The notes below the pieces were generated by a model. That model made no database searches and was not told the DNA's origin. It worked only from the letters and a program-made list of their open reading frames with translations. A DNA stretch of 40,355 nt from assembly GCA_964346395.1 (NCBI GenBank), contig CAYFUT010000018.1:1-40355 (forward strand), given 5' to 3'. Of the stretch, positions 23,216 through 31,101 are shown one piece after another. The stretch is from CAYFUT01 sp964346395. Its GTDB lineage: Bacteria > Bacillota > Halanaerobiia > Halobacteroidales > Halobacteroidaceae. A program made the translations under genes and the position numbers. Positions within the stretch are counted from its first letter, which is position 1, and the number at the start of each line of letters is the position of its first letter.

Positions 23216-25747
23216 TTATTTATTTACCTTTTTTGCCTTTCTTTTCGTCTGCCAACGCTTAAACCACTGCTGTAGTGGATTATCCAGACCATTAGCTCCT
23301 TCCTGCCAATCATTACTAAATATAAACTCCAGTAAATGGAAAGCAGGTTTATCTACCATAGTCATTGATTCTCGGCAAGCTCCACAATACGTTACCACAT
23401 CTTCATCAGTTTCACTAGCCCGCCGAGCCATTATATCAGTAGATAAATCTTCATTTGCTAACAACACCATTCCCCCAAAGCCGCAGCAGCGAGTATCTTC
23501 TTTGCTGTGTTCAAATTCTTCTATCTCGAGTCCTAAATCACGGGCAATACTGCGGACACTCTCGTGAATCTCTGGGAAGTGGCGCGCCGTACAGGAATCA
23601 TGAATTGAAATCGTCTTACCGGCTGCAATTCCCTTCCGGTCTTCTGGAACTCCAATTTCATCTAACACTTCATACACGGGAGTCACTTTAATATCATCCG
23701 GTTTATGTTCAATAATATTGTGATTACAGTCCGGACAGGCCGTAATTATTTCATCAGCCCCTAATTCACGCACATCATCAATCAAATCCTGGAACCGCTC
23801 TTCAAATTTATCTTCCTGTCCTACCATATTTGTAGGAGCTCCACAGCACTTCAGAATAAACCCAGTACCCGGTAAATTATCCTGTAGATATTGATAAGTC
23901 TTTGCTACTAGCTCCGGAGCATAAGAAGATAAACTACAGCCGGGGAAGAAAACCCGCTTTGTTTCTCCAGCTTGATTATCCGCAAGTTTAGTCGTGAACA
24001 TACTAGAAAAACCTAACGGCTGATGGAATTTAGTAACTGGATTATGTTCAGACAGCGGTCCTTCTCCTGCTTCTACTAACTCCCGTCTAATATCAAGGAA
24101 AATATCAGCTAATTCAAAATCCTGCGGACAATAGACGGTACATGTATCACATAAGTTACAGAAATACGACATAGCTAAATTATCTATATCTGTAGGATCA
24201 TCCAGCAATTTCTGCATCAATTCCTTAGGATGTTCAGTATATTCATCAAGGAACTCACACTCAGCTACACAGTCTTTACATTCACACTGCAGACAGCGTT
24301 CAGCTTCTTCTTCCGCTCGTTCAGGAGCAAAAGCCTGCTCTACCTCCTTGAAGTTACCCTTTCTTTCTTCTACAGGAATCATTTCTATTTCTACCCGCTC
24401 TTTTTCCGGTTCCTCAACTTCTTTATCTAGCCAAGTTTCATAGCTGCCTTCATGCTCTCTATCCTCGTATAAATCCTCTCCCTTTAGATAGCGGTCAATA
24501 GAAATAGCAGCTTTTCTACCGTGAGCCATCGCTTCAATTGCTAACAGCGGCCGCCCTGCCGCATCACCGCCGGCAAAAACATGTTCCTTATCTGTTTGTA
24601 AAGTTACCTCATCAGCCTCAATTTTACCGCCGTTGTTTAATTCAATTCCTTCTTTTTCCTCTAAAAATTCAGATTGAGCACTCTGCCCAATAGCAAAAAT
24701 AACTGTATCTGCCTCTAACTCTTGGGTAGTACAGACATCATATTCAGGATTAAACTCTCCATCTTCATCAAAAACTCGTTCACACTTTTTCAGCGTAATG
24801 CTATCTACTACTTCTTCTCCCTTAATCTTCATCGGACCCCATTCCGGATAAACATCTATTCCTTCCTCTTCTGCATCAGCAATTTCCCACTCATGAGCCG
24901 GCATATCTTCTCGAGATTCAATACAAGTAATACTGACTTCTTCTGCTCCTAACCGCCAAGAAGTTCGGGCTACATCCATCGCTACATTACCGCCGCCGAT
25001 AACCACTACTTTATCGCCAAGCTCAATCTCAGAAAAGTTTTCTAATCCAGCCTTTCTTAAAATATCAACGCCCGGCTTAACACCTTCCAGGTCAGAACCA
25101 TCGACCGGCAGCATTACTCCTTCATGAGCTCCAATGGCAGTAAAGACAGCATCATAATTTTCCTCTAATTCAGAAAATGGTACATCCTCTCCTACTTCCG
25201 TATTTAACTTGATTTCTACTCCTAACTTTTCCAAAATACTGTACTCTTCCTCAATTACTTCATGAGGTAAACGATAAGCAGGAATCCCTACCCGCAGCAT
25301 GCCGCCCACTACCGGCAGTTTCTCATAAATAGTCACCTGGTGACCCTGTTTCTGTAAATCATAAGCTGCTACAGCTCCCGCCGGACCAGAACCAATGATT
25401 GCTATTTCCTTTCCTGTTTCCGGCTCCCTACTTAAGTCCCAATCTTGAGGATCATCATACTCAGCAGCAAACCGTTTTAAATTCTTGATCGACATCGCTT
25501 CTTCTACATCCTGCCGCTTGCACTCTTCTTCACAAGGATGTGCACAAATACGGCCTAAAATACCAGGAAACGGGGTTGTCCCCCGAATTACTTCTAAGGC
25601 TTTTGTATAATTCCCCTGCTTGATCTGGTCTATATACTCTTTAGCATCAATATGCAGCGGACACGTAGCTACACAAGGTGCAGGGGCATCCCCCATACAG
25701 TCTTCCACTACTTCTTCCATTCTGTCTATTAAATCTTCAGATAACAT
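23216..25747 (-). CDS. GltD-like flavoprotein fused to Fe-S and HdrB/GlpC-type CCG domains
   Basis: An 843-residue cytoplasmic redox protein. The N-terminal part is an Fe-S domain like that of dihydropyrimidine dehydrogenase/GltD (C17, C25, C29, C68, C72, C76). An FAD site (GSGPAG, 119-124), an NAD(P)H site (GGGNVA, 251-256) and the FAD-closing GGDAAGRP (393-400) follow. Next comes a ferredoxin-like region with two Cys groups (485-497 and 530-540). Two CCG domains then carry CCGAPTN (634-640) and CCGFGG (754-759), as in heterodisulfide reductase HdrB and GlpC-like proteins. It should move electrons between NAD(P)H and a disulfide, sulfur or quinone-like acceptor. The next gene is TVP38. A possible promoter lies upstream. 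The natural acceptor is unknown. Confidence 0.9.
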   Translation of the reverse strand: MLSEDLIDRMEEVVEDCMGDAPAPCVATCPLHIDAKEYIDQIKQGNYTKALEVIRGTTPFPGILGRICAHPCEEECKRQDVEEAMSIKNLKRFAAEYDDPQDWDLSREPETGKEIAIIGSGPAGAVAAYDLQKQGHQVTIYEKLPVVGGMLRVGIPAYRLPHEVIEEEYSILEKLGVEIKLNTEVGEDVPFSELEENYDAVFTAIGAHEGVMLPVDGSDLEGVKPGVDILRKAGLENFSEIELGDKVVVIGGGNVAMDVARTSWRLGAEEVSITCIESREDMPAHEWEIADAEEEGIDVYPEWGPMKIKGEEVVDSITLKKCERVFDEDGEFNPEYDVCTTQELEADTVIFAIGQSAQSEFLEEKEGIELNNGGKIEADEVTLQTDKEHVFAGGDAAGRPLLAIEAMAHGRKAAISIDRYLKGEDLYEDREHEGSYETWLDKEVEEPEKERVEIEMIPVEERKGNFKEVEQAFAPERAEEEAERCLQCECKDCVAECEFLDEYTEHPKELMQKLLDDPTDIDNLAMSYFCNLCDTCTVYCPQDFELADIFLDIRRELVEAGEGPLSEHNPVTKFHQPLGFSSMFTTKLADNQAGETKRVFFPGCSLSSYAPELVAKTYQYLQDNLPGTGFILKCCGAPTNMVGQEDKFEERFQDLIDDVRELGADEIITACPDCNHNIIEHKPDDIKVTPVYEVLDEIGVPEDRKGIAAGKTISIHDSCTARHFPEIHESVRSIARDLGLEIEEFEHSKEDTRCCGFGGMVLLANEDLSTDIMARRASETDEDVVTYCGACRESMTMVDKPAFHLLEFIFSNDWQEGANGLDNPLQQWFKRWQTKRKAKKVNK

Positions 25748-25835
25748 ATTCTCCTCCCCTTTCTTTAGCTATATCTAAGTGGTTTTTCCTAACAACAAAA
25801 ACTAAATTTTTCACAAAGTCTTAATTACATCTATA

Positions 25836-25864
25836 ATTATATCTCCTTTTTTATACTTTGTCTT
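25836..25864 (-). promoter_or_regulatory. candidate sigma-A promoter for the flavoprotein-TVP38 operon
   Basis: On the minus strand AAGACA and a perfect TATAAT are separated by 17 bases, about 90 bp upstream of the flavoprotein ATG. The ACAAAGT/ACTTTGT inverted pair flanks the -10 box. The -35 box is weak. Confidence 0.4.
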
Positions 25865-26020
25865 TATCTTCACAAGATAATTTTCAGCTATTTTTTTGTT
25901 CTTAAACTACAAAAATATAACCAAAAGAGACTTAAACCGTAAATCTACCGCTTAATACTTGTATTAAATATCTAATCTAATAACAATAATTGACATAAAT
26001 TCACTATTATCTATTAGTTA

Positions 26021-26044
26021 AGGGAAGAGGTTGCCCCCTTCCCT
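26021..26044 (-). terminator. hairpin after the second YeeE/YedE gene
   Basis: AGGGAAG and CTTCCCT form a seven-base stem extended by GG/CC pairs, 35 bp past the stop of the small YeeE/YedE gene. The T tract is poor (TTAACTAAT), so it may be a weak terminator or a 3'-end stabiliser. Confidence 0.5.
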
Positions 26045-26078
26045 GGTACTTAAAAATTTAAAACTTTAATTTCTTATT

Positions 26079-26630
26079 TTAAACTAACCATCTATGTAAT
26101 GCTTTACTGCCCAGCCAAATTCCCAAAATCATAAATGGAAAATAAACCCATCCATTCAGAGCCAAAGAAGCAATAGCAGTATATAAGCCACCGATATTAC
26201 AGCCAGAAGCTACTCGGGCTCCATAGCCCATTAACCAGCCGCCTCCCAAAGCTAATAATATCTGCTGTTTATTTTTAACCTGTTTCCATTTAAACTGCTG
26301 ACTCAACAAAATACCTAACCAAGCACCAACAATAATTCCTAAATTAGACCAGGTATATCTATCCTCTAAAGGACGAATATAGTCATAATAATTCCAAACT
26401 TCCCACTGCTGAACTGAAACTCCTACCTGTTCCAGCAGCCAAGCTCCCCAGCGGACAAAACCGGTAGTAATCGCCCAATGCTTCCCTGTTAGCCAGATAT
26501 AAATTATATTAGCTAGCCCCAACAGTATCCCGCCTACCCAATAGGGCCAGGGTTTAACAAATACTTTATTAATTAATTTCTGCTGCCAGGTTTCATTCGT
26601 TTTTGATGATTTTGATTTCCCACTCACCAA
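26079..26630 (-). CDS. YeeE/YedE family half-transporter (sulfur/selenium compound uptake), C-terminal-half type
   Basis: Membrane protein of the Sulf_transp family (PF04143 type), to which the thiosulfate transporter TsuA/YeeE and the selenium-linked YedE belong. Its 183 residues are about half of a full YeeE, with four to five helices. The key motif GYGARVASGCNIGG holds the conserved Cys144. The start is a TTG/GTG pair (26630 or 26627) overlapping the end of the TusA gene by up to 38 bases, so translation is coupled. It is the last gene of the transporter operon. It probably pairs with the other half-transporter upstream. Substrate could be thiosulfate, selenium species or a related anion. 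Confidence 0.88.
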   Translation of the reverse strand: MVSGKSKSSKTNETWQQKLINKVFVKPWPYWVGGILLGLANIIYIWLTGKHWAITTGFVRWGAWLLEQVGVSVQQWEVWNYYDYIRPLEDRYTWSNLGIIVGAWLGILLSQQFKWKQVKNKQQILLALGGGWLMGYGARVASGCNIGGLYTAIASLALNGWVYFPFMILGIWLGSKALHRWLV

Positions 26631-26814
26631 AATTCACCTCTCTGGTTTCTACTTTATACCCCTGTTTTCGAGCCCACTCCGGTACATTGGTCATAGCACA
26701 AGTATGGTCTACCTCAATGACTAACTCTTCACCGGCTGCCAGGGACTCTATTTTCTCTTCTACCTTCATTAATGGTAAAGGACATGGTTCTCCAATACAA
26801 TCTAATTTATCCAC
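26593..26814 (-). CDS. TusA-like sulfur carrier (SirA/YedF/YeeD family)
   Basis: Small cytoplasmic sulfur or selenium relay protein. The N-terminus has the family motif LDCIGEPCPLPLMK (C11-P-x-P counted from the chosen start), where the Cys of CPxP carries the persulfide. The rest (CAMTNVPEWARKQGYKVE) matches the alpha/beta fold. The start was set to the GTG at 26814, giving 74 residues and following AAGGAGG by ten bases. A TTG two codons earlier is too close, and the far upstream ATG would run through the ribosome binding site and overlap the previous gene. It sits between two YeeE/YedE halves, as YeeD sits beside YeeE. Confidence 0.9.
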   Translation of the reverse strand: MDKLDCIGEPCPLPLMKVEEKIESLAAGEELVIEVDHTCAMTNVPEWARKQGYKVETREVNFGEWEIKIIKNE

Positions 26815-26845
26815 TATCAATTTTCCTCCTTCATTATTCATTGCT

Positions 26846-27493
26846 CTAAGAAAATTTTCTCTTTTCCCACCAATATGCCGCCCCATAAAGCAGACCCAAA
26901 ATTACTAACTGGAAGCCAACTCCCCATTTCCACCCCAACAAAGACGGCAGATGGGTTGTCTTATCTACTCCAAATAATCGGTACCACCAACCAACATCAT
27001 GAGCTCCATGAACAGAACCCAATATAAATCCAATCAACACAAACCACTGCATCTGAAATCCTTCCCCCATCCGCATTAAAGTTCCTGACGCACAGCCGCC
27101 GCTAACAGCAGCTCCTAGCCCAAAAATAAAAGCTCCAATCGGTAAATGCCAACCTAAGGGAATAAATTTCCCGGTCATTGCTAATTCATTGCTCACTTGA
27201 AAATACTGCAAACCTGCATACCCCAGGCTAGCAATCATCATTGATAACAATAAAGCCCGACTTAGCTCAGTCATCCCAAATAACACAGGGTCACGAAAAG
27301 CAGCTGTAAAACAAATCCGCGACCGCTGCAAGATAAAACCGACTGCCACACCAAAAAACCAGGAATAAACAAGTTCCGGTAACAGCCAATTATAAATTAA
27401 ATAGCCAATAATTATTACTACCCAAAAAACTAATCCTCCTAATTTCCACTGCTGCCGATTTTTATTCTCCGGTGCAAATAATAAATTAAGCAC
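26846..27493 (-). CDS. YeeE/YedE family half-transporter, N-terminal-half type
   Basis: Membrane protein with about six helices. In the 223-residue reading that starts at the ATG at 27517, the conserved Cys residues are C69 (QRSRICFTAAFRD) and C142 (AVSGGCASGTLMRMGEG), motifs shared with TsuA/YeeE and YedE. The preferred start is the GTG at 27493 (MLNLLFAPENKN), nine bases after AAGGGG. The ATG at 27517, overlapping the regulator's stop, is the alternative. With the second half-transporter and TusA it forms a complete uptake and relay unit. Confidence 0.87.
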   Translation of the reverse strand: MLNLLFAPENKNRQQWKLGGLVFWVVIIIGYLIYNWLLPELVYSWFFGVAVGFILQRSRICFTAAFRDPVLFGMTELSRALLLSMMIASLGYAGLQYFQVSNELAMTGKFIPLGWHLPIGAFIFGLGAAVSGGCASGTLMRMGEGFQMQWFVLIGFILGSVHGAHDVGWWYRLFGVDKTTHLPSLLGWKWGVGFQLVILGLLYGAAYWWEKRKFS

Positions 27494-27506
27494 ATTATCA
27501 GACCCC

Positions 27507-28796
27507 TTATATTTCATCGCCCAGAATAAATTTGTAAATTTTATAAGCCAAAGCTAAATTTAACTGTACTTCAAAATCTTTTAAATCTGTATCTAATATT
27601 TCCTGAATCCGGTTAATTCGATAGCGCATTGTGTTCGGATGTATATGCAGTTTATTAGCCGCTGCCTGAAGGCTTCCTCCTTCTTGTAAAAAAGTAGACA
27701 AAGTTTCCAGCCAATTAGTATTATTTTGTTGGTCATAATTTAACAGTGGTGTCAAAAATTCTTGTGCAAACTCTTTTAACTTTGGATCCTCAACCTCCCA
27801 TAACAACCGCAAAATCCCTAAATCTTCATAAAAGAAAACTTTATTTTCCTGCTTAGTAGTAGTTAAAAAATTAAGTGTATATAACCCTTGTTGATAGCTT
27901 TTGGGAACTTCCGTGCATTCTTTTACAAAACAACCAGCTCCCAGATAAATATCAAGATCAGGAAACTTCTGTTCAAGCTGTTGATGAATTAGTTCACTTT
28001 CTTTTTTTCTTTCTTTCCCCGGGTGCGAATAATTCATTAATAATAAAACATTACTATTATAAGAAAAGATAATATATTTGCGGGAAATATTAGTCCGAAT
28101 GATCCGGTGTAAACTATTAACTAACTTGTCTTCCAACTCATAGGTATATAAAGATCGCTCTCCAGATTCTTTTTCCGAAGTTAGTTTACCAGAAGTAAAC
28201 TGAAATATAAATAATTGATAAGAAACCGTCAAGTCCCAACCAGCTAATTCACCCCGCTTAACTAATTCTTCTTTATCATTAATTCGCCCCTGCAGCAAGT
28301 CTTCAATTAATTCATTACTGCATTTTCGGGCCAACTTCTGCACCAAATTATTCTGATGAAGCTTAATTGAAATTGCATAGACAGCTTGCGTAAGAGCAAG
28401 ACAATCAGTTTTAGTAACTTCCTTTTTATTCGCTCCTAAAAAGATCGATAGAATACCTAACGTTTCTTCTTTTCCCAAGTGCGCCTGCAATTCTACATAT
28501 TCGCTTTCCTGCCACGAATAAATACCTTTATTAATATTAACTTGGCAGCCGCATTCAAATTCTACCGATTCTTGCCTAATCAACTGGCGATCATCCAAAT
28601 ACCCATAAAATCCTTCTTGATCATCTCTTAATTTCCGGTCAATATAAAGTAAATTTTCCTGATGCCGATCCAAAATAAAGACTGGATGCCCAATTTCTTC
28701 TGTCAAGGTATTACATAAAGTCCGCAGCCCACCATCAGCTAACAGAATCTCTTGATATTTATCCTGCAGCTCTAATAAATCATTAGTATCAGCCAT
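27507..28796 (-). CDS. PucR/CdaR-type transcriptional regulator
   Basis: A regulator with a sensory N-terminal part (about 1-160, GAF-like, with a C-x-C pair in FECGCQVN), a middle GGDEF-like CdaR region, and a C-terminal PucR helix-turn-helix. The recognition region is LQAAANKLHIHPNTMRYRINRIQEIL, which is diagnostic for the family. The start was moved to the ATG at 28796 (MADTNDLLEL), eight bases after AAAGGGG; the longer reading starts at a TTG inside the preceding gene. PucR-type proteins often control purine use or sugar-diacid use. Here it sits between a nucleoside hydrolase and the YeeE/TusA unit, so it probably controls both. Confidence 0.9.
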   Translation of the reverse strand: MADTNDLLELQDKYQEILLADGGLRTLCNTLTEEIGHPVFILDRHQENLLYIDRKLRDDQEGFYGYLDDRQLIRQESVEFECGCQVNINKGIYSWQESEYVELQAHLGKEETLGILSIFLGANKKEVTKTDCLALTQAVYAISIKLHQNNLVQKLARKCSNELIEDLLQGRINDKEELVKRGELAGWDLTVSYQLFIFQFTSGKLTSEKESGERSLYTYELEDKLVNSLHRIIRTNISRKYIIFSYNSNVLLLMNYSHPGKERKKESELIHQQLEQKFPDLDIYLGAGCFVKECTEVPKSYQQGLYTLNFLTTTKQENKVFFYEDLGILRLLWEVEDPKLKEFAQEFLTPLLNYDQQNNTNWLETLSTFLQEGGSLQAAANKLHIHPNTMRYRINRIQEILDTDLKDFEVQLNLALAYKIYKFILGDEI

Positions 28797-28809
28797 ATTC
28801 ATTGCCCCT

Positions 28810-29700
28810 TTACTTTCCTTTGTAGTCAAAGTTGGCCCAATTTTGAAAAATAATATTTTTTAATTGGTCTGCATTATCTATTTGTTCCGGGATATTAACT
28901 ACCCCACTTGCTTGCGGAGACTTATCTGTTGCTGTCAATAGCAACTGACCAGTGGCTAAATCATCTACTGTAGACTCCAGATAATAATAACAAGAAGTAA
29001 ATAAATTAGAATCCGTTATATAAACAGCAGAAACTAAATCCCACATATAAAAACCTTGTTGCCCAATCAATTCCTGCCCAAAAGAATACCAATCCACAAT
29101 ATAATCAGCAATATACTGGTAATTAGGACTATTTCCCTGCTGTAATCGGCTCCAGTCCTGCTCATTAAATAAAGCATCCAGACACAAATTGCCGCTGGCT
29201 ACCATAACCGGAACTTCAGCTGCCATAACAATCTTAGCCGCTTCCGGGTCGCAGGAAAAATTAAGTTCATCCATCTTTTGTTCTCCAAAATAAAGGGGCT
29301 CTGTCACCCCTCCCATAATCACAATCTCTTCAAAATAAGAAAAAAACTCCTTATCCTGTTTATAAGCAGCTTTCAAATTCGTCAGCGGGCCGGTAGCCAA
29401 TAAAGTTAACTTCTCTTCTGCTGTCTGTGCTGTTTTTACTAACCAATCAGCCGCCGGCGTATTTTTTTCTTTTTCGCTATCCGCTCCTTTTAATACCGGT
29501 ATATCTTTAATCTCTAATTCAGCTAACATTTTATTAGTTACCCGATACGCTTCCGGCATAGTTCCATTGCCAAACACAGTAGTAATTCCCTCTAATTTAA
29601 CATCTTCCCTCCCTAATAAATACAACATTACTAGCCCATCATCTACATCCTTCTCTTTCAACCCCATTGTATTATCACAATCAAACACAACCCGTTTCAT
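28810..29700 (-). CDS. inosine-uridine-type nucleoside hydrolase
   Basis: Cleaves the N-glycosidic bond of ribonucleosides to base and ribose, using a bound calcium ion. The metal-binding N-terminus reads DCDNTMGLKEKDVDDG, the subtype with a longer spacer between DxD and DD. Other landmarks are GITTVFGN, LLATGPLTNLKAA, IVIMGG and NFSCDPEAA. About 296 residues from the chosen start (ATG at 29700, ten bases after GGGAGGA); normal length. No signal peptide. The regulator gene follows after 13 bp. Release of purine bases would fit a PucR-type regulator. Confidence 0.88.
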   Translation of the reverse strand: MKRVVFDCDNTMGLKEKDVDDGLVMLYLLGREDVKLEGITTVFGNGTMPEAYRVTNKMLAELEIKDIPVLKGADSEKEKNTPAADWLVKTAQTAEEKLTLLATGPLTNLKAAYKQDKEFFSYFEEIVIMGGVTEPLYFGEQKMDELNFSCDPEAAKIVMAAEVPVMVASGNLCLDALFNEQDWSRLQQGNSPNYQYIADYIVDWYSFGQELIGQQGFYMWDLVSAVYITDSNLFTSCYYYLESTVDDLATGQLLLTATDKSPQASGVVNIPEQIDNADQLKNIIFQNWANFDYKGK

Positions 29701-29798
29701 TTTTATCATTCCTCCCATTTGCTTAACAATTCTAGTTTAAAGCTAAATTTCCTGTATTTTTTCTTTGATTTTATTAAATAAAGCTCTTACACAGCAAA

Positions 29799-29823
29799 AG
29801 AGGAGACCACAAAGGCCTCCTCT
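29799..29823 (-). terminator. intrinsic terminator after the rhodanese gene
   Basis: A ten-base stem with one mismatch (AGAGGAGACC / GGCCTCCTCT) and a five-base loop, followed on the minus strand by TTTTGC. It separates the rhodanese gene from the nucleoside hydrolase operon. Confidence 0.85.
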
Positions 29824-29875
29824 AATAAAAAATTAATTTATATGATTTTAAACATTTTTGCTAATTGATAGCTAT

Positions 29876-30856
29876 TTATTCTTCTTTTTTCACTGGTAAT
29901 TCCGTTTTAGCACTCCACATAATCCAGGAGCCATCAAAGTTTTGAACATCTTCATAACCAAGTAATTGAGTTAACACAAAAGTAGTATGCGAAGAACGAA
30001 CAGCAGATTGACAGTAAGGAATGATAGTTTTATCCGCGGTTACTCCTTTGGACTGATAAGTCTGCTTTAATTCTTCAGCTGTCTTAAATGTTCTCGGCCC
30101 TTCTGATTTAGCTCCATTTACAGCTTCACTCCATTCAATCCAGGTACAAGAAGGAATATGTCCGCCGCGGTCACTATACTTTTTCTCTCCTGTATACTCA
30201 GCTCGAGAGCGAGTATCAAGAATAACCTTTTCTTCTTCATCAATCGCCTGTTTAACCTCCTCTACAGTAGCCAGCCAGTCATCAATCTTAGCTTCTGCAT
30301 TAGCAAAGGTAAAATTACCCTCTTCTACATCAGGTCCTGTCATATTTGTTTCATAATCTAAGCCTTTCCAGCGTACAATACCCCCATCAAGCAGTTTTAC
30401 ATTATCATAACCGTACATCGTTAAAATCCACCACATACGGGCTGCATCATAATCTGCCCGGTCGTCATAAATTACAATTAAATCACCATTATTAATTCCT
30501 TTCTCCTGTAGCATTTTCTCCATCTGTTCCGGAGTAGCCCGCATACCGCCGTATTCAGCATCTGAATTTTCTTCATCACTGCGGTAAACCTGAACCGCCC
30601 CCGGAATATGACCAGTATGATACTTAGCCTTATTGCGGAAGTCAACTACCTTTACATTAGACTGATCTTTAATCTCTTTTAGCTTTTGCGCACTAATTAA
30701 AGACTCAGGATGATCATAACCCCGCTCCTCAATCGGAACATAATCTTCACCACTTGTTTGCGTCTGTTTCTGATTACTGCACCCAGCTAGCATTAGTCCT
30801 CCTACTAATAAAGTAATCACTAAACAACCAATCACTAACTTATTAAATTTTTTCAT
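29876..30856 (-). CDS. exported two-domain rhodanese lipoprotein (thiosulfate/3-mercaptopyruvate sulfurtransferase-like)
   Basis: Sulfurtransferase anchored outside the cytoplasmic membrane. The start was moved to the ATG at 30856 (MKKFNKLVIG), ten bases after GGGGGG, which reveals a lipoprotein signal with lipobox LMLAGC (C26). Two rhodanese domains follow. The first has Asp where the catalytic Cys would be (VIYDDRADYDAAR) and is inactive. The second has the active-site loop PYCQSAVRSS with C282. Length after processing is about 300. An extracellular two-domain rhodanese is the type of E. coli YnjE, consistent with the Ynj-like transporter in this window. Own transcription unit, with a terminator on each side. 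Confidence 0.92.
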   Translation of the reverse strand: MKKFNKLVIGCLVITLLVGGLMLAGCSNQKQTQTSGEDYVPIEERGYDHPESLISAQKLKEIKDQSNVKVVDFRNKAKYHTGHIPGAVQVYRSDEENSDAEYGGMRATPEQMEKMLQEKGINNGDLIVIYDDRADYDAARMWWILTMYGYDNVKLLDGGIVRWKGLDYETNMTGPDVEEGNFTFANAEAKIDDWLATVEEVKQAIDEEEKVILDTRSRAEYTGEKKYSDRGGHIPSCTWIEWSEAVNGAKSEGPRTFKTAEELKQTYQSKGVTADKTIIPYCQSAVRSSHTTFVLTQLLGYEDVQNFDGSWIMWSAKTELPVKKEE

Positions 30857-30990
30857 TACACTTAATCCCCCCAATTTTTGATTAGTACTTTGTGAAGTTA
30901 TTAACTTATTAATCATTGTATCTTGTTTGGGGACTGTTGTCATTATAAATATATGATAATATCCCCCCCTATCATTGTAGCTTATCAACA

Positions 30991-31016
30991 AAACCTCTAG
31001 GTTTCCCTAGAGGTTT
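30991..31016 (-). terminator. intrinsic terminator after the EAL-HDOD gene
   Basis: A perfect 11-base stem AAACCTCTAGG/CCTAGAGGTTT with loop of four, followed on the minus strand by TTGTTG. It lies 85 bp after the EAL-HDOD stop. Confidence 0.75.
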
Positions 31017-31101
31017 ACAAGCTAATTTCTCTAATTTATATAAATATCTACTAATTCTCAGTCAATTTTTAACATCATAATCAAAAAATCTAAACTGGAA
31101 A

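Larger units (their letters stand above)
25748..26078. other. AT-rich intergenic region without a gene
   Basis: No reading frame here has a ribosome binding site or protein-like composition. It holds a candidate promoter for the flavoprotein (25836-25864), an inverted ACAAAGT/ACTTTGT pair around it that could be an operator, and a terminator-like hairpin near the right end. Confidence 0.6.

Noticed and set aside
25790..25880. Rex or FNR-like sites (TTGTGAA/TTCACAA words) near the flavoprotein promoter
   Set aside because: Only isolated half sites; no full spaced palindrome matching either consensus.
26603..26908. 101-codon plus-strand frame opposite tusA and the half-transporter
   Set aside because: Antisense shadow of two clearly recognised genes, with no ribosome binding site.
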